DNA of 64,000 nt, from contig NZ_LXVY01000027.1 of assembly GCF_001650735.1 (NCBI RefSeq), forward strand, positions 124,001 to 188,000. The letters run 5' to 3'. The translations under genes were made by a program, and so were the position numbers. Shown piece after piece: positions 26,109 through 34,733 of the stretch. The DNA is from Sphingomonas sp. TDK1. Lineage in GTDB: Bacteria > Pseudomonadota > Alphaproteobacteria > Sphingomonadales > Sphingomonadaceae. The notes beneath the pieces are model-generated. The model ran no database searches. It saw only the letters and a list, made by a program, of their open reading frames with translations, and was not told the origin of the DNA. The first letter of the stretch is position 1. Each line of letters starts with the position of its first letter.

Positions 26109-26525
26109 CTAGGTCCTCCATAGCGCTTCCGATGCGTCGGTTGCCGCGTCGGTTGCAAGGTCCTCGACGAGCCAGGCTTCGGCTTCCGCCGGCTCGGTGA
26201 AATAGGCCGGATCGCGATCGCTGGCCGCGCGCTTGATCTGCATGCGGGCAAGTGACTGGGCGACGACAATAGCGAGCCGGCGCGATTGGACACGCGGGTT
26301 TTTCAGCACGCTCCGGAAGAGTTCGACGCTCTCCTGCGACTGGATCCGCATGCCGCGGATGTCGACGAGCGTGAGGTGCTCGTTGGGCCCGCAGCGCAGC
26401 AGGGTGTGGGCCGCATCACGCGCCGCCACGAAGCGCGCAATATCCTCCGGCGAGAAGAAGCCCGTCATCACGATGGTGACCAAGCTTCGCGGTACGTCTA
26501 CGTCGATCGAAAAGCTGGCGTCCAT
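26109..26525 (-). CDS. SpoIIAA/STAS-like hypothetical protein
   Basis: A 138-residue cytoplasmic protein with an alternating strand/helix pattern: an opening strand FSIDVDVPRSLVTIVMTG, then FFSPEDIARFVAARDAA, then HLTLVDIRGM. It resembles the SpoIIAA-like/STAS-like proteins common in sphingomonads. No catalytic motif is evident. It lies at the downstream end of the stress cluster, on the same strand, and may belong to it. Confidence 0.55.
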   Translation of the reverse strand: MDASFSIDVDVPRSLVTIVMTGFFSPEDIARFVAARDAAHTLLRCGPNEHLTLVDIRGMRIQSQESVELFRSVLKNPRVQSRRLAIVVAQSLARMQIKRAASDRDPAYFTEPAEAEAWLVEDLATDAATDASEALWRT

Positions 26526-26639
26526 GGCATCCTATCACGCGGCACGGCATTCCGCCGCGCGCGGAAGCGATCCGATATCTATGGGGCCGGCAGGGCCCTC
26601 TCAATTCCGTATCCTTCCGGGCGCTGGCGGCGGGCGGGG

Positions 26640-26822
26640 TCATCTTTCGCTGGCAGCCGCGACGGATCGCGGCACCGGGATGGCGTGGGACCGCAGCACT
26701 GCCGCATAATGATCCGCCATCGCCAGATGTGCGGCGCGGGCGCTGCTCTCGGTCGCCCGTTCGGCAGCGCGGCGGGACTGGGCGAGACGCCGGAGCAGAT
26801 AGTCGGGATCGATCTCGGTCAC
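26640..26822 (-). CDS. Small helical hypothetical protein
   Basis: A 60-residue Arg/Ala-rich helical protein (EIDPDYLLRRLAQSRRAAE, then ARAAHLAMADHYAAVL). I chose GTG 26822 because CGGAG lies 7 bp upstream. The frame continues to 26849 without a ribosome site. I do not know its function, but similar short proteins are common in sphingomonads. It lies 55 bp downstream of the entericidin gene. Confidence 0.55.
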   Translation of the reverse strand: MTEIDPDYLLRRLAQSRRAAERATESSARAAHLAMADHYAAVLRSHAIPVPRSVAAASER

Positions 26823-26877
26823 GGGGGCACTCCGAAGGACCGGCATCACGGGCGGATGCCCGCGATGCCGGAGGGGA

Positions 26878-27021
26878 TTACTTTTTGTGGTTCTGGCCCG
26901 AGGCGTCCGAGACGGCGGTGCCGGCCGAGCGGACGTCCTTACCGACGCCGTTGACTGTGTTGCAGGCGCCGAGGGCCAGCAGGCCCAATGCGGCGGCGAG
27001 GGGAAGGGTCTTGCGGATCAT
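26878..27021 (-). CDS. Entericidin-family small lipoprotein
   Basis: A 47-residue protein with a lipoprotein signal and lipobox LALGAC (Cys20), then NTVNGVGKDVRSAG, which is the entericidin A/B signature (CNTxxGxGxDxxxxG). Entericidins are membrane lipoproteins linked to envelope stress and, in enterobacteria, to stationary-phase lysis. AGGAG lies 7 bp before ATG 27021. The gene follows the 88-residue CsbD-like gene by 29 bp, in the stress cluster. Confidence 0.85.
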   Translation of the reverse strand: MIRKTLPLAAALGLLALGACNTVNGVGKDVRSAGTAVSDASGQNHKK

Positions 27022-27050
27022 GTCTATCTCCTGTGTTGGAAAGGGGTCGA

Positions 27051-27317
27051 TCAGTCGTCGGCCGAGCGGCGACCGATCAGCGCGGCGCCGACGAGCAGCG
27101 CGACCGAGCCCGAGGCGGCAAGGGCGAGCAGCGGATGATCGCGCACCGCGCTGCGAACCTGGTCGAGCGTCTCGCCGAAGCGGCGCTCGATCCCGCCCTC
27201 TGCCCTGCGGGCCGCACCGCGTGCCGCGCTCTCGCGGTCGCCGGTTGCCTTGCCGAGCCCTTCTTCGACGCCGCCTGCGACTTCCTTGAGGGCGCCGGTG
27301 ATACGATGGGTGTCCAT
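27051..27317 (-). CDS. CsbD-like protein with C-terminal membrane helix
   Basis: An 88-residue protein: an N-terminal CsbD-like helical segment (ITGALKEVAGGVEEGLGKATGD), an Arg/Glu-rich middle, and one membrane helix near the end (LLALAASGSVALLVGAALI) followed by RR. This resembles ElaB/YqjD-type membrane-anchored stress proteins as well as CsbD. AAGGAG precedes ATG 27317. The frame upstream of that ATG is without similarity. It lies 25 bp after the PhnA-like gene. Confidence 0.75.
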   Translation of the reverse strand: MDTHRITGALKEVAGGVEEGLGKATGDRESAARGAARRAEGGIERRFGETLDQVRSAVRDHPLLALAASGSVALLVGAALIGRRSADD

Positions 27318-27342
27318 GCTTCTTCTCCTTGCGAGGTTGAAT

Positions 27343-28209
27343 TCAGTCTTCGATGGAGCGGCGGGTGGCGACGATGCCGCCTCCGATCGCGGCGCCCGCA
27401 CCCAGCAGCATCACCAGGAACAGGGCGAAGGCACTGCCGGCGGCGACGCTGGCGCCTGCGCTGCCGGCATTTTTCGCGGTCTGCAGCGCGTCGTTCTTGG
27501 TCGCGACCACCTGGCGGCGGGCCTTTTCGACCCGAGTCATGGCTTCCTGCTCGCTCACGCTGTCCTGCACCGCGATGATCTGCGCGATCCGCTGCTCGGC
27601 GGCCTGCCCCTCGGCACCGCCGCGGGCCATGGCGGGCAGTTCGGCGATCATCGCCTTGCGGGCCTGCTCCGGCGTCATGTCCTTGGGGTTGGTCGGCGTC
27701 TTGTCGAGCAGCGCGGAGACCTGCGCGTCCACCGCGGACTCATCGACACCGGCCGCCTTGGCGAGCGTCGGGGTCACCGCACCGGCGCCGGCGACGGTGG
27801 TCGAGGCGACGGTCCCGACGGTGCGGAAGGCGCTGCCGACCAGGCCGCCGATCGCCGAGGTAAGCAGATAGAAGGTGAGCAGCAGCGTCAGCGCCCAGAT
27901 GGCGAGGCCGTGCGCGGCACCGTCGAACCGGCGGCGGAGCTTGGCGACGCGGGCGGCGCCATAGGAGCCCAGGCCCAGCGCGATCACGCTGCTGACCGTC
28001 CACCAGACGAGCGCGCCGATGCCGAGACCGCCGGCGCTGGGGCCGCTATTCTGTGCGGGATCGATCGTCGAAAAGCCGATCGCGGCGCCCAGCAGTGCGA
28101 GCATCAGCTCGACGGCGAGGGCGATCACCGCGCCCGCGAGGATCGCGGACCAGCTGACGCGGGGGACCGGGCGCACGGCCAGGCGGGTATCGTAGATAGC
28201 GGTTGCCAT
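27343..28209 (-). CDS. PhnA-like/YrzE-type integral membrane protein
   Basis: A 288-residue membrane protein with helices near residues 20-45 (VSWSAILAGAVIALAVELML), 65-90, 105-130 and a last one near 260-280, with a long Gln/Glu/Ala-rich loop between them (EQARKAMIAELPAMARGG). It matches the proteins named PhnA-like in sphingomonads, whose function is not known and which are not phosphonate enzymes. AGGAG lies 8 bp before ATG 28209. It sits between two CsbD-like genes. Confidence 0.75.
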   Translation of the reverse strand: MATAIYDTRLAVRPVPRVSWSAILAGAVIALAVELMLALLGAAIGFSTIDPAQNSGPSAGGLGIGALVWWTVSSVIALGLGSYGAARVAKLRRRFDGAAHGLAIWALTLLLTFYLLTSAIGGLVGSAFRTVGTVASTTVAGAGAVTPTLAKAAGVDESAVDAQVSALLDKTPTNPKDMTPEQARKAMIAELPAMARGGAEGQAAEQRIAQIIAVQDSVSEQEAMTRVEKARRQVVATKNDALQTAKNAGSAGASVAAGSAFALFLVMLLGAGAAIGGGIVATRRSIED

Positions 28210-28244
28210 TGCGGCATCTCCTGCTCTTGGGGGGAACGCGTTGG

Positions 28245-28430
28245 TCACTTGCCCGCCACCGTCTTCTTCACCGTGTCGGCCATCGCGCCGGTGCCGGCCT
28301 GGGCCTTGCCCGCCAGCTTTTCGGCGGCACCCTCGGCCTGGATGCGGGCGTCGCCGGTGATCTTGCCGATGGCTTCCTTGATCGAGCCCTTCAGCGCATG
28401 GGCTTCACCCTTGATACGGTTCTCGTTCAC
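28245..28430 (-). CDS. CsbD-family stress protein
   Basis: A 61-residue CsbD protein beginning NENRIKGEAHALKGSIKEAI, with KITGDARIQAEGAAEKLAGK, the full family pattern. CsbD proteins are abundant general-stress proteins of unknown mechanism. The start is GTG 28430 with AGGAGG 8 bp upstream. It is the first gene of a minus-strand cluster and is preceded by a GCGGGG/CCCCGC hairpin (28454-28469) in its leader. Confidence 0.9.
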   Translation of the reverse strand: MNENRIKGEAHALKGSIKEAIGKITGDARIQAEGAAEKLAGKAQAGTGAMADTVKKTVAGK

Positions 28431-28503
28431 TGGTTCGTCCTCCTGACTGCGGCGCGGGGAAGGCCCCGCGGCCATGGTGAGGAAATGGCAGAGGGCGGGG
28501 GGC

Positions 28504-28543
28504 AAAAAGAGATGCGGAAGTACCAAATCATGTGGTGCTTCCG
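28504..28543 (-). terminator. Intrinsic terminator after the PAS-LuxR gene
   Basis: An 11-bp inverted repeat with one mismatch (arms 28515-28525 and 28533-28543, core GGAAG/CTTCC, 7-nt loop) starts 12 bp after the PAS-LuxR stop. On the minus strand it is followed by CTCTTTTT. It separates the regulator from the CsbD cluster, but may also act as an operator. Confidence 0.6.
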
Positions 28544-28555
28544 GACCAGAACCGA

Positions 28556-30031
28556 TCATTTTATCGGCCGCTGCAGCGGATAGCCGCGCTCGCGGGCCCA
28601 GAGGATCGCCTGGGCGCGGCGGTTGACGCCGATCTTGGCATAGACCCGCGCGACATGGTTGCGCAGCGTGTTGCGCGAGACGCCCAGCTCGCGGGCGATG
28701 GTGGCATCGTCGCCGCCTTCGCACAGCAGGCTGAGCACTTCCTTCTCGCGCCGGGTGAGCTCGCTGGTCTCGACCGGGCGGGCGGTGCCGTGCGGGTTGC
28801 GCAGATTGGCGAGCTTTTCCACCACCGATCGGCTGAACCAGTTGGTATCCTGCATCACCGCCTCGATCGCGCCGATCAGTTCGAGTTCGTTGTGGCGACG
28901 CGCATGGATGTCCTGCACCACCCACAGGATGCAGGTGTCGCGGCGCAGCGGGATCGCGGCGGCGGAAACGAGACAATCGGTGATCGCCCCTTCCTTCGTG
29001 CGCACCCGCGCATCGAGGCTGCGAAAGTCGCTGCGTTCCGCCAGCATTTCGCACGCCTGCTTGAGAAAGCCGCCATCCTCGAACAGGCGCAGCGCCGCCA
29101 TGCGCTGGCCCATGGTTTCGTCGCTCGACCAGCCGCTCAGCTGGTGAAAGGCGTCGTTGGTATCGCACACGGCAAGGTCGTCGCGGGTGGTGATCGCCAT
29201 CGCGACCGGGGCCAGGCGGAAGGTAGTGACGAAACGCTCCTCGCTGTGGCGCAGCTCGTTCTCGGCCTGGCGGCGGGGCTCGAGATCGGCGAAGGAGAAG
29301 AGCATGCAGGGCTCGTCGTCCAGTTCTACCGGCTGGCCGGCGACGATCACCAGCTTGCGGCCACCATCGGGCAGGTCGAGATCGGCCTGCATCTGCGGCA
29401 CGGTGCGACCCTCGCGGATGCGCTCCTTGGCGGTGTCCAGGTCGGCCGCGTCCTTCAGCACATCGATGTCGTAAAGCGAACGACCCAGCACCTCGTCCCG
29501 TTGGTAGCCGGTCAGGTCGAGAAAGCCCTGGTTGACCTTCACATAGCGCTGGTCGGACAGTCGCAGGATCACCGCAGGCGCAGGGTTCACGTTGAAAGTC
29601 CGCTCGAAGCGCTGCTCCGCCTCGAAGCGGAGCGACACGTCCTGGATGACGAGAACGAGCAGGTCCGGACGACCCTGCTCGTCTCCGATCACGAGGCTGC
29701 GCACCTCGTGGATCCAGCGCGCGTCTTCCGACCCGGCGGGAACCACTTCCACCACCACCTCGTCAAACGCCTCGCCCGCCAACACGCGATCGAGCGGATA
29801 GTCGCCGCGGTCTAGCCGGTGGTTGTTGCGGTAGCGCAGCTGGAAACGCTCGCGATAGGCATCGACGTCCTTGCCCAGATCGGTGACGGCCTCGACGCCG
29901 TGCATCCGCAACGCCGCGTCGTTCGCCCAGCGAATGCGCTGTGCGGTGTCGACCAGGATCACGCCCTCGCGAAGGCCGGAGATGATGTGACGAAGCTGGG
30001 GAAGGTCGATGGAGGGATGGTCGATGCTCAT
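28556..30031 (-). CDS. PAS-domain LuxR-type transcriptional regulator
   Basis: A 491-residue regulator. Three PAS-like regions are visible: from about residue 12 (ISGLREGVILVDTAQRIRWA), from about 140 (NVNPAPAVILRLSDQRYVKV) and from about 268 (FRLAPVAMAITTRDDLAVCD). The C-terminal LuxR helix-turn-helix starts near residue 425 (LTRREKEVLSLLCEGGDD, VSRNTLRNHVARVYAKIGV). It probably senses an internal signal and binds DNA directly, since no kinase domain is present. The start is ATG 30031. It lies just upstream of the CsbD/entericidin cluster on the same strand and is a good candidate for its regulator. Confidence 0.87.
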   Translation of the reverse strand: MSIDHPSIDLPQLRHIISGLREGVILVDTAQRIRWANDAALRMHGVEAVTDLGKDVDAYRERFQLRYRNNHRLDRGDYPLDRVLAGEAFDEVVVEVVPAGSEDARWIHEVRSLVIGDEQGRPDLLVLVIQDVSLRFEAEQRFERTFNVNPAPAVILRLSDQRYVKVNQGFLDLTGYQRDEVLGRSLYDIDVLKDAADLDTAKERIREGRTVPQMQADLDLPDGGRKLVIVAGQPVELDDEPCMLFSFADLEPRRQAENELRHSEERFVTTFRLAPVAMAITTRDDLAVCDTNDAFHQLSGWSSDETMGQRMAALRLFEDGGFLKQACEMLAERSDFRSLDARVRTKEGAITDCLVSAAAIPLRRDTCILWVVQDIHARRHNELELIGAIEAVMQDTNWFSRSVVEKLANLRNPHGTARPVETSELTRREKEVLSLLCEGGDDATIARELGVSRNTLRNHVARVYAKIGVNRRAQAILWARERGYPLQRPIK

Positions 30032-30156
30032 GAACCCGCGCGGTGCAATGTTGCCAGATGGTTTCCGGCAGCTGAACGTGCAGCGCTGCAGAGGGATGCA
30101 AACGATCGTATTAAGGGTTTTTACGGAGGCTGCGTCGCGGCGCCTCCGAGAAGACG

Positions 30157-30420
30157 TCACCGTAGCTTTCGGGTCATCTCTATCATGGTCGGGTGGAACC
30201 CGGCGGCATCGGGTGGCAACACGATTGCACCCAGCGCGAAGCAGGCAGCCCAGGGCAAGGCGGGAACCAGCAGCTGCATCACGGCGCCGAGGAGAAGCGC
30301 CGCGGAGGGAAGAAAATGCAGCCGCGCCGCCGCCCAATGCAACGCGATGCTCGCCGCGAACAAGACGAGGCCAAGCTCGGACGTATCGACCGGATGCGTG
30401 GCCATTCCGTTTCCCGGCAT
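30157..30420 (-). CDS. Small hydrophobic membrane protein
   Basis: An 87-residue protein with about two or three hydrophobic helices (LGLVLFAASIALHWAAARL, LLLGAVMQLLVPALPWAACF) and a basic C-terminus. I do not recognise a family. ATG 30420 and ATG 30405 are both possible starts. It is divergent from the sugar porter. The coding call rests on hydrophobic pattern only. Confidence 0.4.
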   Translation of the reverse strand: MPGNGMATHPVDTSELGLVLFAASIALHWAAARLHFLPSAALLLGAVMQLLVPALPWAACFALGAIVLPPDAAGFHPTMIEMTRKLR

Positions 30421-30618
30421 CCCGGCCGCGCCTCATAGCCCGGTCGCATGCTTCGATCCCGCGCTCTTGGCGATCCGCGTGCTGGCCGGTCCAAATTTTG
30501 CGGCGCTTGCACCCCTGCCGCAAATCGATTGTTATCGGGCAAGTATAACGAACGGACGCCCATCGTCCACGGTCGCGCGGTTGTCGCCGGATCGGTATTG
30601 TTGAGAGAGGATATCGGC

Positions 30619-31929
30619 ATGGCAGCAGCAACGCAAAGCCGGATCGCCGTCGCGGCGGCGCTTGCCGGATTGTTGTTCGGGTTCGATACCGCCGTCGTCT
30701 CCGGGGTGACCGCACCGATTACCCACGCTTTCTCGCTGAGCCCCACAGGCACCGGCATCGCCGTGTCCGCGGCGCTGATCGGCACGCTGATCGCGGCGCT
30801 GGGCGCTGGCATCCCCGGCGATCGCTACGGCGCTCGCGCGGTGCTGCGCTGGGTCGGCATCGCCTTCATCCTCTCTGCGCTGGGCTGCGCGCTTTCGTGG
30901 AATCTGGCGAGCTTCGTGGTGTTTCGGTTCATTGGCGGGCTCGCGATCGGCGGCGCCTCGGTGCTGGCCCCGGTCTTCATCGCCGAGATCAGCCCCGCGG
31001 CGCGGCGCGGGGCACTGGTCGGGCTGTTCCAGCTGAGCATCGTGAGCGGAATCCTGGCGGCCTATTGCAGCAACGCCGTGGTCGCCGCCCTGCTTGCCGA
31101 AAGCGAGGGCTGGCGGTGGAAACTGGGCGTGCTGGTCCTGCCGGGGCTGGTGTTCCTCATCGCGATGTTCACCATTCCGCAGAGCCCGCGCTGGCTTGCC
31201 GCCCAGGGCCGTGAAAGCGAAGCGCTGGACGTGGCTGCTCGCATCGGCCTGACCGACTGGACGCTGACCCCGCCCGACGCGCGCACCGCGCTGGACGGAC
31301 GGCTTTCCTGGGCGCGCCACCGCAAGCCGATCCTGCTGGCGATCGCCGTGGCCAGCTTCAATCAGCTGACCGGTATCAACGCGATCCTCTACTATCTGAA
31401 CGACATCTTCGCCGCTGCCGGGTTCAGCCAGGTCTCGGCCGATGTGCAGGCCGTGTCGATCGGCGCCGCCAATCTGCTCGCGACCGTGCTGGGCATGGCG
31501 CTGATCGACCGGATCGGACGCCGCACCCTGCTGCTGACCGGAGCCGCGGGGACCAGCGTGGCACTTGCGGGTGTGGCCCTGGTGTATTCGGGGAGCGGCC
31601 GGGAAACGCTGCTGCTGCCGCTGCTGGTGCTGTTCATCGCCTTTTTCGCAGTGTCCCAGGGTGCGGTGATCTGGGTCTATCTCTCCGAGATCTTCCCGAC
31701 CAAGGTACGCGCGCGCGGCCAGGCGCTGGGCAGCGCCACCCACTGGATCTGGGCCGCGGTGCTGAGCTTCGGCTTCCCGGTCGTGGCGCAGAATTTCGAT
31801 CGCAGCCTGCCCTTCTGGTTCTTCGCGGCGGCGACGCTGCTCCAGCTGGTGATCGTGTGGCGCTGCTTCCCGGAGACCAAGGGCATTCGCCTGGAGGAGA
31901 TGGAGTCCGCGCTCCGGCATGGCCATTGA
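30619..31929 (+). CDS. MFS sugar porter
   Basis: A 436-residue transporter of the sugar-porter family with 12 helices: LLFGFDTAVVSG in helix 1, GDRYGAR after helix 2, FIGGLAIGGASVL, IPQSPRWLAAQGR after helix 6, QLTGINAILYYL in helix 7 and PETKG at the end. The family takes up hexoses or related sugars by proton symport. ATG 30619 has AGAGAGGA upstream, and the family N-terminus begins there. The central loop is shorter than in many sugar porters. No sugar catabolic operon is adjacent. Confidence 0.9.
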   Translation: MAAATQSRIAVAAALAGLLFGFDTAVVSGVTAPITHAFSLSPTGTGIAVSAALIGTLIAALGAGIPGDRYGARAVLRWVGIAFILSALGCALSWNLASFVVFRFIGGLAIGGASVLAPVFIAEISPAARRGALVGLFQLSIVSGILAAYCSNAVVAALLAESEGWRWKLGVLVLPGLVFLIAMFTIPQSPRWLAAQGRESEALDVAARIGLTDWTLTPPDARTALDGRLSWARHRKPILLAIAVASFNQLTGINAILYYLNDIFAAAGFSQVSADVQAVSIGAANLLATVLGMALIDRIGRRTLLLTGAAGTSVALAGVALVYSGSGRETLLLPLLVLFIAFFAVSQGAVIWVYLSEIFPTKVRARGQALGSATHWIWAAVLSFGFPVVAQNFDRSLPFWFFAAATLLQLVIVWRCFPETKGIRLEEMESALRHGH

Positions 31930-31962
31930 GACAGCGCGAGCAATAGTTCGTTACGTTTGACG

Positions 31963-33195
31963 ATGTCGTGCGTTCAGCCGCGCATGCCCAGGAAATTCAC
32001 GGACACTCCTCTCACCCCCGCCGAACGCGACAGCATCTTGGAGGCCCATCGCACCCGCAAGATGGCGCGGTCCGCGCATGCCTATGTGCGCGGCAACACG
32101 GCGAAATTCTATCAATGGCTCGAAGGTTCGGCGATCGCGGGCAAGGTCCCGGCCGGGCCGTCGTTGTGGATCTGCGGGGACTGCCATGTCGGCAATCTGG
32201 GGCCGCTGTCGAACGGCGGCGGCCGCATCGAGGTGCAGATTCGCGACATGGACCAAGCCGTGATCGGTAACCCCGCGCACGATCTCATCCGGCTCGGCCT
32301 CTCGCTCGCCACCGCGGCGCGCGGCGCGGATCTGCCGGGCGTGGTCACCGCCCGGATGCTCGAGGAGATGATGGAAGGCTATGGCGTCGCCATCCATGAT
32401 CCGACCAGTGGCGACCCCGGCGTCGAGCCGGACGTGGTCCAGAGCGTGAAGCGCCGCGCGCTCGGCCGGCGGTGGCGGCATCTCGCCAAGGAGCGGTTCG
32501 ATACCGTCGAGCCGCGGATCCCGCTCGGCAAGCGCTTCTGGGCGATCTCGGACAAGGAACGGGCCGCGCTTGCCGACGCCCTGCGGCGCCCCGGCGTGCT
32601 GAATACCGTGCTCGGGATCGACGATGCCGTTTCGGGGGACGAGATTCGCCTCGTCGACGCCGCCTATTGGATGAAGGGCTGCAGCTCGCTGGGCCTGTTG
32701 CGCTACGCCGCCATCGTCGCGCTGCCCGGTCACAAGGGCGAGCCCGACTATGCGCTGATCGACCTGAAGGAAGCCGTGGAAGCGATCGCCCCGGCTGCGC
32801 CCGATGCGATCCTGCCCCCGGACGATGCCGACCGCGTCGTGGCGGCGGCGCGCGCCCTGTCGCCGCATCTCGGCCGCCGGATGGCGGCCGTCCGCATGCT
32901 CGGCCATTCGCTGTTCGTCCGCGAGCTCGCCCCGCAGGACCTCAAGCTGGAGCTCGACCAGTTTACCCGCTCCGAGGCGGTGAAATCGGCGCGCTACCTC
33001 GCCTTTGTCGTCGGCAAGGCCCATGCCCGGCAGATGGACAGCGACGCCCGCGCGGCATGGATCCGGATCCTGGGCGACGATCGCCAGCCCGATCTGGAGA
33101 CGCCGTCCTGGCTCTGGGAAAGCGTCGTCTCGCTCGCCGGACGCCATGAAATCGGCTATCTCGAACATTGTCGGCGCTACGCACGCGCGGCGTGA
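31963..33195 (+). CDS. DUF2252 family protein
   Basis: A 410-residue DUF2252 protein with the family's aminoglycoside-phosphotransferase-like fold: KMARSAHAYVRGNTAKFYQW, then LWICGDCHVGNLGP (GDxHxxN), IRDMDQAVIGNPAHDLIRL (D metal site), and KAHARQMD near the end. These residues suggest a kinase-like phosphotransfer function, but no substrate is known for the family. ATG 31963 is chosen, with 31984 as an alternative. It follows the sugar porter by 33 bp on the same strand. Confidence 0.88.
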   Translation: MSCVQPRMPRKFTDTPLTPAERDSILEAHRTRKMARSAHAYVRGNTAKFYQWLEGSAIAGKVPAGPSLWICGDCHVGNLGPLSNGGGRIEVQIRDMDQAVIGNPAHDLIRLGLSLATAARGADLPGVVTARMLEEMMEGYGVAIHDPTSGDPGVEPDVVQSVKRRALGRRWRHLAKERFDTVEPRIPLGKRFWAISDKERAALADALRRPGVLNTVLGIDDAVSGDEIRLVDAAYWMKGCSSLGLLRYAAIVALPGHKGEPDYALIDLKEAVEAIAPAAPDAILPPDDADRVVAAARALSPHLGRRMAAVRMLGHSLFVRELAPQDLKLELDQFTRSEAVKSARYLAFVVGKAHARQMDSDARAAWIRILGDDRQPDLETPSWLWESVVSLAGRHEIGYLEHCRRYARAA

Positions 33196-33226
33196 ACACC
33201 GACAAGGCACGGAGCGTTAGACGGCG

Positions 33227-33622
33227 ATGACGACGCTGAAGCTGCTGAGCGCAATGGCGCTGATGCTCGGGACCACCCAGAGCATCGCTACGATGCAATG
33301 GCACAAGCGCGTGGTGCTCATCAGCGCATCCGACGCCGAAGATCCCATGCTGCGGAAGCAGCGCGACATCCTCGACCACTGGCGCCAGGGGGCGGACGAG
33401 CGCGACATCGCGATCGTCGAAGTGGTCGGCGACCAAGTGTTGGGGGCAAGCGATGCTGCCGCGCAGCTCAGAGCGCGCTACCGCTTGCAGCGCACGGGGT
33501 TCATGGTGCTGCTGATCGGCAAGGACGGCGGCGTGAAGCTGCGACAGAAAAAGCCGCTGTCGGCCGAAACGCTGGAGCAGGTGATCGACGCGATGCCGAT
33601 GCGTCGTGCCGGCGAAGGATAG
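33227..33622 (+). CDS. DUF4174 domain protein
   Basis: A 131-residue protein with an N-terminal signal-like segment (LLSAMALMLGTTQS) and the DUF4174 domain: KRVVLISASDAEDPMLRKQ, then DERDIAIVEVVGD and FMVLLIGKDGGVKLR. The fold resembles a thioredoxin-like one without the CxxC. Its function is unknown. It starts 31 bp after DUF2252 on the same strand. Confidence 0.8.
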   Translation: MTTLKLLSAMALMLGTTQSIATMQWHKRVVLISASDAEDPMLRKQRDILDHWRQGADERDIAIVEVVGDQVLGASDAAAQLRARYRLQRTGFMVLLIGKDGGVKLRQKKPLSAETLEQVIDAMPMRRAGEG

Positions 33623-33681
33623 CGTGCACGACCGCACCGTCGTCGCTATGCCGGAGCGACGGATTGCAGTATCAGACGGGC

Positions 33682-34521
33682 ATGATCACACGCCGCCAGG
33701 CCATCCGCACCTCGCTCGCGGCGTGCGCAACGGCCGCCCTCCCCGCCTCGGCCGCGCCGGCCGGTCGTCTCAAGCAATCGGTCAGCCGGTGGTGTTATCA
33801 GGACATCCCGCTCGACCGGCTTTGTGCCGCGGCGGCCCGGCTGGGCCTGCGCGGCATCGACCTGCTGCAGCCGGCCGACTATGCGACGCCGGCACGCCAT
33901 GGCCTGCGCTGCACCATGGGCTATGCCGCGGACATCATGACCATCCCCAACGGCCTGAACCGGCGGGAGAATCACGACGCGATCGAGCGGGCGTTCCGCA
34001 TCGGCATCCCCCAGGCAGCCAAGGCGGGCGTGCCCAACGTCATCGCATTCTCCGGCAATCGCAAGGGCATGTCCGACGAGGAAGGCGCCGAAAACACCGT
34101 GATCGGCCTGAACCGGGTCAAGCGGATCGCCGAGGACAGCGGCGTGACGATCTGCATGGAGTTGCTCAACAGCAAGCGCGACCATGCCGACTATATGGCC
34201 GATCACACCGCCTGGGGCGTCCGCGTCGCGCGGGAGGTGAACTCGTCGCGCGTCAAGCTGCTGTACGACATCTACCATATGCAGATCATGGAAGGCGATC
34301 TGATCGCAACGATCCGGCAGAACATGCCGTGGATCGGCCATTTTCACACGGGCGGCGTACCCGGCCGCCACAATCTGGACGATAGCCAGGAAGTCGACTG
34401 GCACGCCGTCGCCCATGCCATCGCGGATCTCGGCTTTCAGGGCTATCTCGCCCATGAATTCGTCCCGCAGGGAGACCCGCTCACCGCCTTGGCCCAGGCG
34501 GTGCGAACCTGCACGGTTTGA
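33682..34521 (+). CDS. Tat-exported TIM-barrel protein (hydroxypyruvate isomerase-like)
   Basis: A 279-residue protein with a Tat-type signal (TRRQAIRTSLAACATAALP) followed by a xylose-isomerase-like TIM barrel. Likely active-site residues are the Glu in ICMELLNSK, the Asp/His in LLYDIYHMQIMEGD, the His in GHFHTGGVPGRHN and the Glu in LAHEF, the pattern of hydroxypyruvate isomerase and sugar epimerases. The export signal on such an enzyme suggests a periplasmic sugar epimerase or isomerase. It starts 59 bp after DUF4174. Confidence 0.85.
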   Translation: MITRRQAIRTSLAACATAALPASAAPAGRLKQSVSRWCYQDIPLDRLCAAAARLGLRGIDLLQPADYATPARHGLRCTMGYAADIMTIPNGLNRRENHDAIERAFRIGIPQAAKAGVPNVIAFSGNRKGMSDEEGAENTVIGLNRVKRIAEDSGVTICMELLNSKRDHADYMADHTAWGVRVAREVNSSRVKLLYDIYHMQIMEGDLIATIRQNMPWIGHFHTGGVPGRHNLDDSQEVDWHAVAHAIADLGFQGYLAHEFVPQGDPLTALAQAVRTCTV

Positions 34522-34733
34522 GGTCGCCGCCGGACACATGCCCCGGCGGGGATCCCCGGCCTTGCGCCGACGCGCGCCCGCCGTACGCGGCAGCCTCGCC
34601 GGTCGGGGCAGCCCTCCCCGCAACCCAAAGACCTGCTCTCGCGTTCGGTCTATCGGGCGGATAACCACCTATGTTAGCTTGGTGCGTCCCGCCCGCCTGT
34701 TCCTTCCCGCGCACATGGGATTACCGACCCCGC

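Noticed and set aside
28454..28469. GCGGGG-AAGG-CCCCGC hairpin as a terminator
   Set aside because: It lies in the 5' leader of the CsbD gene and has no T-run. A leader structure is more likely.
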